Counted from the first letter of the stretch, positions 1 through 9,466 are shown. The stretch is 22,741 nt of DNA from Chara braunii (GCA_003427395.1 BFEA01000269.1:1802642-1825382); one strand, 5' to 3'. The notes: generated by a model not told the origin, from the sequence alone. Made by a program: numbers and translations.

Positions 1-175
1 TCCCCTGTGTCCCAGCCTTAGCACCTGGAAGACTCCACTTTGAGATCCAAGGACGACGAAGTCTGCTTTTCATCAAAAGAAGTCCTGGCCAGGTGGAAAA
101 GCAGAACCTACGACCAACAGAATCACATGTCACTGCACTAAGCTCCAAAGGGTGGGAGCAGAGGAAAGGAAGGCC
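1..175. other. Left flank of the LTR element, no gene recognised
   Basis: This is the sequence into which the LTR retrotransposon inserted. Removing the element joins it to position 14091. No open frame runs through the restored junction convincingly. One plus-strand frame contains a stretch (SKDDEVCFSSKEVLARWK) that faintly resembles the linker ahead of the reverse transcriptase in LINEs, but it is too short and unsupported to call. Nothing else is seen here. Confidence 0.4.
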
Positions 176-179
176 AGCC
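176..179. repeat. Target-site duplication, left copy (AGCC)
   Basis: AGCC lies directly before the TG of the left LTR and again directly after the CA of the right LTR at 14087-14090. A matching 4-bp duplication at both outer edges is what a Ty3/gypsy integrase leaves, and it says the two LTRs belong to one insertion. Four bases can match by chance, so the support comes mainly from its exact placement. Confidence 0.6.
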
Positions 180-957
180 TGTGACGCCCAACCTCACGCC
201 CAGGGCGACTTCCTGATCAGAGTGAGATGTGGGCCTGGAAGTGCAAAAAGGGGTGTGCCAAGGATTTTTGGAAAGTGGGGGCGGAGTCCCAGGTCAGAAC
301 TGAGATCTACTGTGGCAAGTCTCAAGGGTATAGATGCAATAAAGCGGCGGGAAAGTTACGGGCGAGGGCTTATGCGTTGGTTTCGCAAGACCGTCTGATC
401 TCGACGTGTTCGTCGGTTCGGGGAAGCCGGGCGGAGTGGTCCTGGGGGCTTGGGCCTTCGGGTCCCGCCACGTGTCGCGTGCTGGTGCGGGGTATGTCTC
501 GGCGCCGCGGCTCTGGGCTTTCGAAAATTATCGTGCCGGCTGCAATTCCTACACGGAGTTCGCGGCCAGTAGGGGGCTATGGAATTCCATGGTACCACTA
601 TGAGCTGATGATAGGGGAGAAGAAGATGATAAGGCGGGAAATTAAGAGCGACAATGACGAAACCGGGGGATATAAAATATTGTGTGTTATAAGTGTTTGG
701 GTAATTTGGTCCCCGTGGATCGCTTCTTACGGCGAGATGGAATTCCCTGGCGCATACCCTATCGCGTTCCGCAAGATAAGGAAATTTCGGGTTGCTCAGA
801 TTTCCTCGTAACCGACGTTGTTCTTCTTCCCAGAGTTCCCGATATCCGAAATACGCGCCGAAATCCTCGGAATTCCAAAATACGTCGGAGTTTCGCGAGC
901 TCGTCATTCTTTCATCCTACACACCCTAGGGGACAAGCTGTTTGGGGAAATCACCGT

Positions 958-1009
958 CCGCAAGTGCGTAAGAAAGACGCGAATGAGTCGCACTTACGCG
1001 CACTTGCGG
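958..1009. other. Hairpin in the LTR
   Basis: An inverted repeat with a 15-nt left arm (958-972, beginning CCGCAAGTGCG) and a 17-nt right arm (993-1009) pairs apart from a two-base bulge, around a 20-nt loop. In the element's sense it lies about 430-480 nt downstream of the LTR TATA box, so it would be in the transcript leader. The same hairpin is at 12504-12555. A second, shorter GTAAGC/GCTTAC hairpin follows at about 1107-1160. Confidence 0.6.
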
Positions 1010-1437
1010 GCGATGGTTAACCCGATCCTGTGGATATCAACTCCCAGTCTGGCGAAGGGCTTACCTTGTGCGACAGATAGGACACAAACTATGGGTCCGG
1101 GTGGTCCGGACGCGTGTAAGCCGCACTCCGTTCGGATCGTGCTTACATGCGTGCATACGATACGTCAGGTCATGCTTGTCAGACTATCATTGTGAGACGA
1201 CAGACATCCAATCGATCATGCCAACATGCCATCTCCATTCCCATCCGATTTCATAAGTCCGGGACGTCAATCAAAAACGAAGTGCAAGATGTGCGCGGGT
1301 TATCCATACATCATTTCGCGAAAAGAAAGTCCGAGAAAGAAATCAAAACGGAAAACATTGAGAAAAAAACAAGTCGAAACAAAAGACAAAGAGGGCCGCA
1401 AAAGACAAGGGCGAGTCGCCCGTCATCGACACCAAAA

Positions 1438-1445
1438 TTTATATA
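1438..1445 (-). promoter_or_regulatory. Candidate LTR TATA box
   Basis: The minus strand reads TATATAAA here, a perfect TATA box in the element's sense, about 1.13 kb inside the LTR start. It would place transcript initiation near 1410 and make U3 about 1.1 kb. The motif is kept in the right LTR. Initiation itself is inferred. Confidence 0.5.
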
Positions 1446-2578
1446 CACAGATGAAAGAGGAACGAAAAGGAAAGATGCAAATCCATGCCCAACTCAACCT
1501 CAACTCCCTTTCTCTCTCACTTTCCGATGCCGACAGTCTGTCGTCGCGCACCAACCCACGAAGTCGTTACCCCGCTTAGTCCTCCTGCGCCCGTCAGGTT
1601 CCCTCCACGCCCACAGTCCATCGTGGCCCGCGTCAACCCCGTGCATTCGGCACCAGCTCGTCGGGTCGCCCGACTCCCACTTCACTCACCTCTTCTTCGC
1701 TCGTGTGCCGACAGTCCGTCATCGCGCAACCCCGAGCTTCCAGCAATAGTTAAGAGAGCAAGTTAATCGCGCAGCCGGAATTTATAGCGTGCATGCATAC
1801 GTGAAGAACACGGAATTACAAGGACGTGGATAGATGGGGGAAAGGGAGTGCCTGCGTTTGCATGGTCGGGCCGCGGCGTGGGGGACGTACCCACTCCACG
1901 CATCGATCCGGACATGCAAACGCGGCTACTCAATGTAGGCAGGGGGGGGGGGAGAGGAAGAAACGAGGCGGGAAGAAGAAGAAGCAAGAAACAGAAGGAC
2001 ACAGTTACAAAAGTGTGCGCCAAAAATTACAGTTGCAAAAGGATTAAGGCGCCAATTAATCAAGGTTCCGGCGCAGCAGCAGGAAAGAGCGCGCGAGCAT
2101 GCAGAGCAGCGCCCCAGAAACACAAAAATTCCAAAATTCCTGAATTCCTAGCTAGCCTGCCGAAGAGGTCCGAAAAGAAAATCAAAATTCCGAAGGCCGT
2201 ATGACTCCGACCAAGATTCGAAAAGAAAATTCAAGAAAGAAATTCAAAAAGAGACACCGAAATTCCCGCGCGATGTCTGTGCGCCCAAAAGTCTGACAAA
2301 ACAAAATTAAAAGAAGGGAAACGAAAGAAAAGAAGAGACGTCAACGTTTATTAATCGCGCACTCGGCGCGCACTCCGTATCGGACCAAGTTTTGCCCCCT
2401 TTTCCCCTGGTATTCCCGAATTGTCCCCAACTAACATCAGGGGCTCGTGCGCGAGCGAAGAAACAACGAAGAAAGCAAGGACACACATGTAATTTTCCAT
2501 CAACCCGTCCAATCGACGTGGGACCCCGCTTAACACTTCGCGCCGAAAGTCGCGCATTACAGAAGCTAGTTCGTCACA

Positions 2579-2744
2579 TATGTGACGCCCAGGGGGTTCC
2601 AAAGATAAGCAAGCTCCTGCTTGCTAGCTGACGTGTCGCTCATCTTTGATTGATTGGTCGTGGATGGTTGATCTCCTTTTCTGCCGCATACCGTGCGAAC
2701 AAGTGTGGACGTCATGCTGCGCGGCAGTCATATCCTGGTTTTCG
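2579..2744 (-). other. 3' untranslated end of the element next to the 3' LTR
   Basis: This short segment lies between the last plausible coding sequence and the 3' LTR. A purine-rich primer tract would be expected on the minus strand just before 2578, but the sequence there is mixed. Instead a copy of the LTR's other terminus, TGTGACGCCCA, sits at 2581-2591, giving the 16-bp palindrome CGTCACATATGTGACG at 2572-2587. Confidence 0.5.
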
Positions 2745-3214
2745 TCACTCGTGGGGAAGAGGAAAAGGAAGACGATAGGCAGGCGGAGGTGTTGATGGGG
2801 GATGAGTCGGGATAGGCGGGAAGAAGCGTTCCAGCTCATCGTCCGTTTCCGAAAGGCTCTGATGATGGACGATTTTATGGAAGCGGGGGAATCGGCGGCT
2901 AGTAGTGGGGAGAGAAGCGAGGTAGTCGGGATAAAGAGTGGCGAAGGTTCTAAGAAGCGCCGCGCGAAAGCGATTGCGGTCGGCGCATGCAGGGATTAAC
3001 CCTGTGATGAGGCAATAAACCTCTACGGCGTTGATACGACGCCATCCAACGCTGAAGAGAAGTACATGGAGAGGGAACTCGGGGGAAGCACGCCGGGAGG
3101 ATGAGTGGGGATGGACTGTGACAGAGAGGCGGATGGAGTAGTAATGACTGAAAGTGTCGCGGGGGAAAGGGTTGTGGGGGAAGACGGCGGGACGGGTGAG
3201 CTGGCGCAGGGTGA
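2745..3214 (-). pseudogene. Ser/Pro-rich tail of the accessory protein, split off by inversion
   Basis: The minus strand here has overlapping frames very rich in serine and proline (3023-3223 and 2745-3305) and no recognised domain. If the 3215-6880 block is turned round, this stretch directly continues the Arg/Ser- and Pro-rich end of the frame that begins at 5848. I therefore read it as the C-terminal part of that protein plus 3' sequence. Frame changes make its exact end uncertain. It could also be non-coding low-complexity sequence. Support is mainly positional and compositional. Confidence 0.35.
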
Positions 3215-3690
3215 GGAAGTCATGTATTCTCATCACCGACTGGCAGCCGGAGGCTATTTCGGCTATTCTGGCACAGAGGGGAAACGATGGGAAGGAGCAT
3301 GTCATTGAGTACGCTTCCCGGACAGTGCCAGACGAGCGACGAAACGATTCTGCGCCACAAGGAGAATGCTATGCAGTGGTGTGGGGTATCCAACACTTCC
3401 ATCCGTATTTGTACGGTTAGAAGTTTCTGCTCGTCACCGACCATGAACCTATGTTGGCTCTGAAAAAGCTAACCAACTACACGGGCATGATCGGACGATG
3501 GGCGGTGCGGTTGCAAGAATATGAATTTGACATTGTTCATCGAAAAACGGAGAGACACAGCAATGCCGACGGACTGACACGTTTGCAAGGACCCGGACAT
3601 CAACAACGGTCCAAAGTACGGAGAAGTTGCGGTTATCCCACGTGGCAAGAAGTCGGTGAAGGGCAATGGGTGATGGAGGTAATGTCCTGA
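3203..3690 (+). pseudogene. Ty3/gypsy RNase H domain (broken)
   Basis: RNase H removes the RNA strand of the RNA-DNA hybrid during reverse transcription. The frame shows the four acidic catalytic positions of the retroelement RNase H family: Asp in TDWQP (3238-3240), Glu in QGECYAVVW (3364-3366), Asp in VTDHEP (3439-3441) and Asp in NADGLTRL (3568-3570). The phrases EYASRTVPDERR and FDIVHRKTERHSNADGLTRL are typical of Ty3/gypsy pol. An in-frame TAG at 3418-3420 interrupts it. Its N-terminus should join the reverse transcriptase, but that domain ends at 6881 on the other strand, so this is one side of the inversion. After about 3620 the frame becomes a linker and a frameshift leads into the PHD-integrase frame. 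Confidence 0.85.
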
Positions 3691-5378
3691 TTCCCTCTCT
3701 TTCTTCCCCATCCTCTTCTTTCGCCTCCCTTCCTGACAAATTTTGTTATTTCTGCGAGGCAATTTCTCGAGTCTATTCCGTCCACATGTGTCCAAAAAGG
3801 ATGGGATATGCTGAATGGGTAGACTGTCAGAAATGTATTGCACTTGCTCACGGTGCGTGCATACAGTATCGGAGTAGTGATAGACCCTGGTTCTGTCCCT
3901 AATGTCGCACTGACAAGATTCTGATAGAAGCCCGATGCCTCGATGCCATGTCGAAAGGCCCCGACAAAATCCAGAAGTTTAGAAGAGCGGAAGTCTGGAC
4001 AGATGTCGCCTTGATAGCCACGGTGGTAGGCAACTCCCTCGAAACCTTCTCCAAGGAGGATCGGAGGAGGGCCAATGAAAGGGCACGGGATTACCGATGG
4101 GTGGATGGACGGCTAGAGAAGCGTAAAACGGACGGCAGTGGAGCATGGTTAGTAGTTCCACACCCGTTCATGCGGTACGACTGGGTACGAACCGCCCACG
4201 AGGAAACGGCGGCGCATTTTGCCGTGCGTATTACCGAAGCTGCGATTGACAGAAATCAATGGTACTGGTCCAATATCCAAGACGACGTTAAATTCATCGT
4301 CCAACACTGCCAGGTCTGCGCTGCTGACAAGGCCCCAACCCAACCGCCTAGGTCGATAATCCCAACTGTGGTTGAAAGGCCGTTTCAGAGGGTTAGTATG
4401 GATACTACTGATATAGTATTGCCCCCCGGACCGAATAGTTGCGACTTTTCAATTCTGCTGGTTTTCGTCGACCACTTTTCTAAGTGGATCGAGGCCTACC
4501 CCTGCAAGACACGACAAGCCGCGGAAATCGCGCGGTACGTCAACCGTTTTCTGGGCATGCACCAGGACACGGAGGAGATCCTGACCGACAATGGGGTCGA
4601 ATTTAGAGGAGAAGTCGAGAGGAACCTGGTCATACACGGCGTCTCCATACGACACACGGCCCCGCACATGTCCCAGTCTAACGGATTGGTGGAAAACGCG
4701 AATAGGGTGATAAAAACGGCCCTGCGGCGGAATATTACGGCACGAGACCCCCGACCCTGGCCTGATATTGTCGACCACATCTTGGCGGTCCATCGCGGAA
4801 CGCCCCACGAATCGACGGGCCTAAGCCCCTTCCAGCTGCGGACCAATAGTGTCGCGTGTGTATCGATACCGAGCCTCCCAGACGAATCAGGACTCAACCG
4901 ACGCCCCACAAGGGCCACCGCTCAGGACAAAGCCAAAAGGCACCTGAAACTCATGGAGCGGTCCCTACCTAGATTGGCCCGGAAGCGCCAACGGTCCACC
5001 GAATTGGCCCATGGCCGACATGTCCGAAGCTACAAGGCCCGGAACGGGAATGCAGGTCTCAGGACCCAGTATAAGTTAGGGGACATCGTGCAGGTAAGGA
5101 AATGTGCGCGCCAGGGTAAACTAGCGCCACGATTCTTTGGACAGTATCGAGTGATTGAACTCGGACCCAACGGCGTGGACACCGTGCGCCTCGCTCCCGA
5201 GATTTCTGGCAGTCGATTGGTTCGCCCGATCACACGCCACGTGTCCTATCTCTGTCTTCTTCTCTCTGTTCCGTCTCCTTCTCCATCAACCTCTCCCGGC
5301 GACGACTCTATCTCCTCTGCATCTCCTTCTCCTTCCCAATCTCTGTCGGATACGCCGTCACCCTTGCCATCGCCATGA
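3666..5378 (+). pseudogene. Ty3/gypsy integrase with N-terminal PHD-type finger
   Basis: Integrase joins the element's cDNA to host DNA. Counting from the Met at 3948, it has the zinc-binding H84-x5-H90 and C121-x2-C124, then the catalytic core with Asp152 (VSMDTTDI), Asp214 (LTDNG) and Glu249 (SNGLVEN). The last two are separated by 34 residues, one fewer than the canonical 35. A GPY/F-like module follows (KLAPRFFGQYRVI, about residues 391-403) and then a Ser/Pro-rich tail; no chromodomain is seen. Upstream and in the same frame is a Cys-rich PHD-like segment at 3744-3905, separated by one TAA at 3900-3902. The integrase body from 3948 to 5378 is the longest uninterrupted frame of the element. 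Its TGA stop overlaps the next ATG as ATGA. Confidence 0.9.
3744..3905 (+). other. PHD-type zinc finger between RNase H and integrase
   Basis: In the integrase frame the order is C-x2-C (CYFC), 23 residues, C-x2-C preceded by Trp (WVDCQKC), H-x2-C (HGAC), then W-x-C-P-x-C. This is the C4HC3 order of a PHD finger, including the Trp just before the last Cys pair. The x between the final pair is a TAA stop. PHD fingers usually bind histone H3 tails. The 23-residue first spacing is slightly long, and a RING-like or other Cys-rich zinc fold is the alternative. A role in chromatin targeting would be inference. Confidence 0.65.
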
Positions 5379-5851
5379 GCTTTATGGAGGAAAGAGCTTT
5401 AAGTGAAGAAGCACTGGTAGCACGGGGGAATTTGACACTGCGGCAGGTGCATCATCCTCGTCTTAGTCCGGACCTTCAGCGGGTTGCACAATTCTTCTGC
5501 TCGAAGGGCGTCTACGTGGCAGCATAGATCCACGTCGACGGGAGGGCTGACGCGATCATATTGGCAGAAGCTGTCGGGTTGCGACAGCGAACATCTGTGG
5601 ACGTCAGCCGGATAACGGTGGTGGTTAATTTCAGTGGGGATCTCGCGGCGATCCCCCCCATCCGACACATGAGAATCAAGGCGACGTTGCTTCTGTGGGT
5701 GCACAATCTTCAGAACGAGTGGACCTAGATCCTGGCGCACCAAGGGGACGTGATCGCACCAATCCGAGCGATCGAATACAACGGCCTTCGGCTGGATCGG
5801 CGTGACTCGCCGACGCAATTACCCCCTCGCCTCCCCTTCCATCCCGGATGA
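5375..5851 (+). pseudogene. Accessory ORF A after integrase, unknown function
   Basis: A 158-codon frame begins at ATG 5375, overlapping the integrase TGA as ATGA, and ends at TGA 5849-5851, which again overlaps the next ATG. Two in-frame TAG codons (5525-5527 and 5726-5728) break it. Between them the protein is ordinary mixed sequence (for example RTSVDVSRITVVVNFSGDL and PPIRHMRIKATLLLWVHNLQ), not low complexity, which suggests real past coding. I recognise no domain; there is no signal peptide or membrane segment, so it does not look like an envelope gene. It may have been fused to the following frame, with one base lost at the junction. Confidence 0.55.
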
Positions 5852-6880
5852 GTTCCTTCTCGATCTCTACTTTCGAGCTTCCTTCTTCTTTCCCCACCTT
5901 TTGGCAGTCTGATCTTCATCCCCGCCTCTCCTTCTGCATAGATCCTCTGGTTGTTCCCCTCCTCGATCCCTCTAAGTGGGACGCGTGGCGCAGAGACTTC
6001 ATTGAACTCTCACTGTGTTTGGCGGAAGTACGGATGACGTGGACGAGGGATGAGAGCAATTATCCGCGGTCTGAGCGATTGGAGCTCCTTTTGATTCAGG
6101 CGTGGCGGACGGAAGTAGGGGGGGACCTTCTCGGTTTTCTATTCGGGGCAGTGCGTCCAGGCTGTCGGAGGCTTCTCACCCAGGAGCTTACGGTCCTAAT
6201 TGCGCAGCTGGCCGACCATCTTGACGTCAGCATTGTCTCTCAGGTCGACCTGCGCTTGGTGCCCCACGTCACCTCGTGCACGCTGTCGCCGTATCTTCAG
6301 TGGTCAGCTTGCGTGGAGGGCTTCCCATCGAGAATTCCGCCTTCACAGTTGGATTACTTGGATCCTCGCGACATCGTGGATCCCGCTTTCCACAGACCAC
6401 CGTGCGAAGACGAATTGGAGGAGATAATCCGCGAGGAGCTCGCGGAAGAAAGTTAAGAGGAAGAGGAGGAGAATCTGAACGAAGACGAAGGGAGCCGACA
6501 CAGCGACGAGAAGGAAACGAAGACGAGCTCCTGCAAACGGAGAGCGAAGAGGAAGCAGAAGAAGAAGACAGCAAGCAAGGGAGCGGTGACGACAACGACG
6601 AGGAGCACGCCAACGAGGATGCCCAACCAGAGATTGCGCCGGTTGCTGATCTTCCGATCAGCAACGATCCAACGCTCGACCAGGATCCACCTCAGCCAGA
6701 CGACGGCCATGTGGCCCAGATGGTTGGGCCATCCGCTCGCCGGCCTCCTTCCCCACCGCGACGCCGACGACGAAGCCGCTCCCCCTCCGCCTCCCTCTCC
6801 CTCGCGGCCCGTCCCCCACTTCGAGCACGTCGAGATGAGGCCGATCGGTCTTCGTCCTCGGGCTCTCTCTCTCCGCCGAG
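5848..6880 (+). pseudogene. Accessory ORF B after integrase: globular N-half, acidic then RS-rich C-half
   Basis: The frame runs from ATG 5848 to TAA 6454-6456. Its 202 residues contain globular-looking sequence such as DPSKWDAWRRDFIELSLCLA and a Glu-rich end. The same frame continues acidic past the stop, then shifts near 6510 into a frame that is first strongly acidic (Glu/Asp-rich, about 6520-6640) and then Arg/Ser- and Pro-rich (RRRRRSRSPSASLSL and similar, about 6740-6880). It runs directly into the inversion point, and a Ser/Pro-rich continuation is found on the minus strand from about 3214. No known domain is recognised. The acidic-plus-RS composition suggests a nuclear or nucleic-acid-binding partner, but that is inference. 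Confidence 0.55.
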
Positions 6881-8623
6881 AGGGGTCCGGCCGAAACAGG
6901 ATCGGGGCCGTGACGAGAGCATCCTTCAGGCCCCCGAAGGCCTGGTCGCACTCGTCATCCCAATGAAGGGGCTGTTCTTTTCGTAGCAGGTTTGTCAGAG
7001 GCCTTGCTATAGCCGCGAACCCCTTGATGAACCGCCGGTAATACGAGGCCAGGCCCAAAAAGGCTCGAACCTGCGTCAGTGAGGTCGAAACCGGGGCCTC
7101 TTTGACCGCCGCGACTTTTCGAGAGTCCGGCCGAAGGCCTCCACGTGTCACCACATACCCCAAGAACGAGATTTCCGGGAGGGAAAACTCGCTCTTCTCC
7201 AGCGCAATCTTGAAACCTGCGTCTCTCAACGCACCCAACGTCCACTCGATATGCTGCGTGTGTCCGTGAAACGTGTCTGAGTACACCAGAATGTCATCCA
7301 TGTACACAATGACACAGAAGTTAATCATCCCCTGAGTCAGTCGCGTCTTATTGATGAAATTCTGAAAAGTCACGTTCATCGCCCGCTGAAACGTGGCAGG
7401 CGCATTGCAGATTCTCATCGGGCACCGAACCCACTGCCACGTGCCTTCAAACAAAACGAAGGCGGTCTTGGGCCGATCTTCTTCTTTTACCAAGATATGA
7501 TGAAACCCATGCCGAATGTCGAACTTGCTAAAGTAGTTAGCACACCCGATCGCATCAAGTAGATCATCAATCCGGGAAAGGGGATACACATCCTTATATC
7601 ATTTAACTTTCGATAATCGATGCATATGCGGACTGACCCATTCTTTTTAGAAACCAACACAACTGGGAACGACCAGGGACCGGTGGCAGGCTCAATCCAT
7701 CCGTTTGCCTCAAATTCTCTGATTCGCTGCAAGGCCGTCTTGCGCTCTGTCAACGAGTATCGGTACGGCTTGCAGTGGATCGGGGAATGATTCCCGGTCT
7801 GAATCTCATGCTGAACGACCACAGATAATCCAATATCGGCATCGGACACGCTAATCGCTCCTTGATATTCTATTAAAATATCAGCGATCAACCGGTGGAT
7901 CTCATCAGTTACATACTGGGGCACATGCAATTCATATATTTGATCCAAAATCCGAACGATAATTTGCTTCGTGTGTATACGCCAAGTAGTGTCAGGCGGT
8001 GCAGATATAAAAGAGTGATCCGATCTCCAAGAAAACACAGTGGCCACCATCTGTGCTTCCTCCTCCCTGATCGCTGTATGACCTTCGGGGGTTATCCCGT
8101 CGCAGATGTCTCGCCAGGGCACGTTTTTGGGCGAAATTTTGATTCCGAAATCATTGGATCTTGCCTCGATGTGCCGAGGGGGTTCCAAAGAACCTGCTTC
8201 AGCTCCCAAACGTAACAACTGAACTTCTTTTGCGGGTTGAAGCAGGGATCGAGGTAAGCTAGCGAGATCACAAAAGGAACGCTTGTCACTATACCGAAGG
8301 AGAAGGGGAGACACACCTTCGTACAGGGTCCGAGGGGGTTCCAAGGAATCAACCAGCCTCGAAATCTGTACGAGGGGTTCTCCCATGATCATCATATGAG
8401 CATTCCGTGTGGTTAGATGCATGGTACTCGCAATAGTGCGAGGCGGCGGGTAGTGAATCTGCTGCCGTAATAATTGTGTAGCGACTATGTCGTCATCGTC
8501 GTTGCTCCACGCGTCGTTCGATGATTGGCCTCCGTCCACAGGTGCATTCCAGGAGACCATGCGGAGCGCTCCCATTGTTTCCGGAGAAATTTTGGGTACT
8601 ACCTTAACCGACGTTCGAAGAGT
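6881..8623 (-). pseudogene. Ty3/gypsy reverse transcriptase with connecting region (broken)
   Basis: The reverse transcriptase copies the element RNA into DNA. From about 7765 leftwards it shows the finger region (GWIEPATGPWSFPVVLVSKK), the box SVRICIDYRKLND, motif A with Asp at 7518-7520 (SKFDIRHGF), CNAPATFQRAMN, and the active-site box YMDDILVYS with the two Asp at 7293-7298. The thumb and connection follow (FLGLASYYRRFIKGFAAIARPL). A frameshift near 7595 separates the first box from motif A. Coding similarity stops after LKDALVTAPILFRPDPS at about 6881, exactly where RNase H should follow; RNase H is at 3215 on the plus strand. The stretch 7770-8623 is a linker to the protease with no recognised domain. 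It contains SLEPPR twice. Confidence 0.92.
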
Positions 8624-9466
8624 TAGTCTCATGGGTATTACATACGGCTTTCCCCCGGTATTCCGGAGAATGACGGATCGGCGTTCGAAGTCCAAATTAA
8701 CACGTAGCGCCACCAATGTAGGAAGCCCGAACAAAACGTCATATGTATTCACATCCAGCACCACGACATCTCCTAAAGCATGCACTTTTCCCAATCGGAA
8801 CGCGACGTTCGTCATACGCCCTACTGTCTTGATCTTCTCCTCGTCAGCCGATACGAGCTGGTCCTTCTCGGTTAGCATAATCAAATCATTCTTCCTACCC
8901 GCTCTCTCGACTACTCGGAGTGATATCGCTAGGACAGCCGCTTCCGAATCTATGATCGCACTATACGGCATTCCCCAGACTTCAATATCACATTCGGTTG
9001 ACTTCCACGGAATCGGCTTGATCCGAAGAAAGTGGTCATCTTTCTATATTAATCTGACCCGGATGGGATCAGGGACGACGTCCGCCTTTTCCTCCGAAGG
9101 CGGCGACTTCGCGTTCTGATCTTTTGCGCATGCAAGGGCGAATCGCTTCTGGTTCGCTTTGCAATGCTGCATCATACGTTCGTTCGCCTGTTCCGAGATG
9201 GAGAGTAGGTGGCCGATTGGGAGAGGGATTCGATGATCCAGTGCTCGGGTAACCTCAAGGACATCGATTTCTCCTGTAACAAAGGCAGGGCCGTACGTCT
9301 CCATTTCGCTCGACGAAGGCCGCCACTCGGCGACATCTCTGGACTCGAGTTCCGGTCGAATTGTCCCAATCATTCCCAACCCCGGGTATCCTAGTGATAC
9401 GTACTGCTCCAGCAGGATAAGCTCAGTTGCTTCCTCACTGGAAATCATCATTCCCGTACTTCCCCC
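8624..9466 (-). pseudogene. Pol N-terminus and retropepsin-like protease (broken)
   Basis: The aspartic protease cuts Gag-Pol into mature proteins. Reading leftwards from the gag stop, the same frame continues through about 140 residues of linker, an in-frame TAG at 9044-9046, and then the protease. The core reads WGMPYSAIIDSEAA (Asp at 8948-8950), followed about 70 residues later by VLFGLPTL and then VNLDFERRSVIL, matching the flap-to-C-terminal layout of retropepsins in Ty3/gypsy pol. The active-site triplet is DSE rather than DSG or DTG, which would abolish activity. It shares one frame with gag, so gag and pol were a single frame interrupted by stops. Confidence 0.8.

Larger units (their letters stand above)
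180..2578 (-). repeat. 3' LTR (left copy), about 2.4 kb
   Basis: Direct repeat of the segment at about 10779-14086. It starts TGTGACG and ends CGTCACA, so the canonical TG/CA ends sit inside a 7-bp inverted repeat. It is the 3' LTR because the element reads right to left. At 2.4 kb it is long for a Ty3/gypsy LTR. It carries a 39-bp segment at 1391-1429 that the right LTR lacks. Divergence from the right copy is uneven: roughly 5 percent in a sampled 105-bp stretch near 240-345, apparently none over about 580 bp from 783, and about 3 percent from 1430 to 2578. Open frames inside it (for example 818-1195) occur in both copies but look non-coding. Confidence 0.93.

Noticed and set aside
818-1749. 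Open frames of 60-200 codons inside the LTRs (for example 818-1195, repeated at 12364-12741)
   Set aside because: They are present in both copies only because the LTRs are duplicates. They overlap in several frames, have no domain, and lie on the strand opposite the element's sense.
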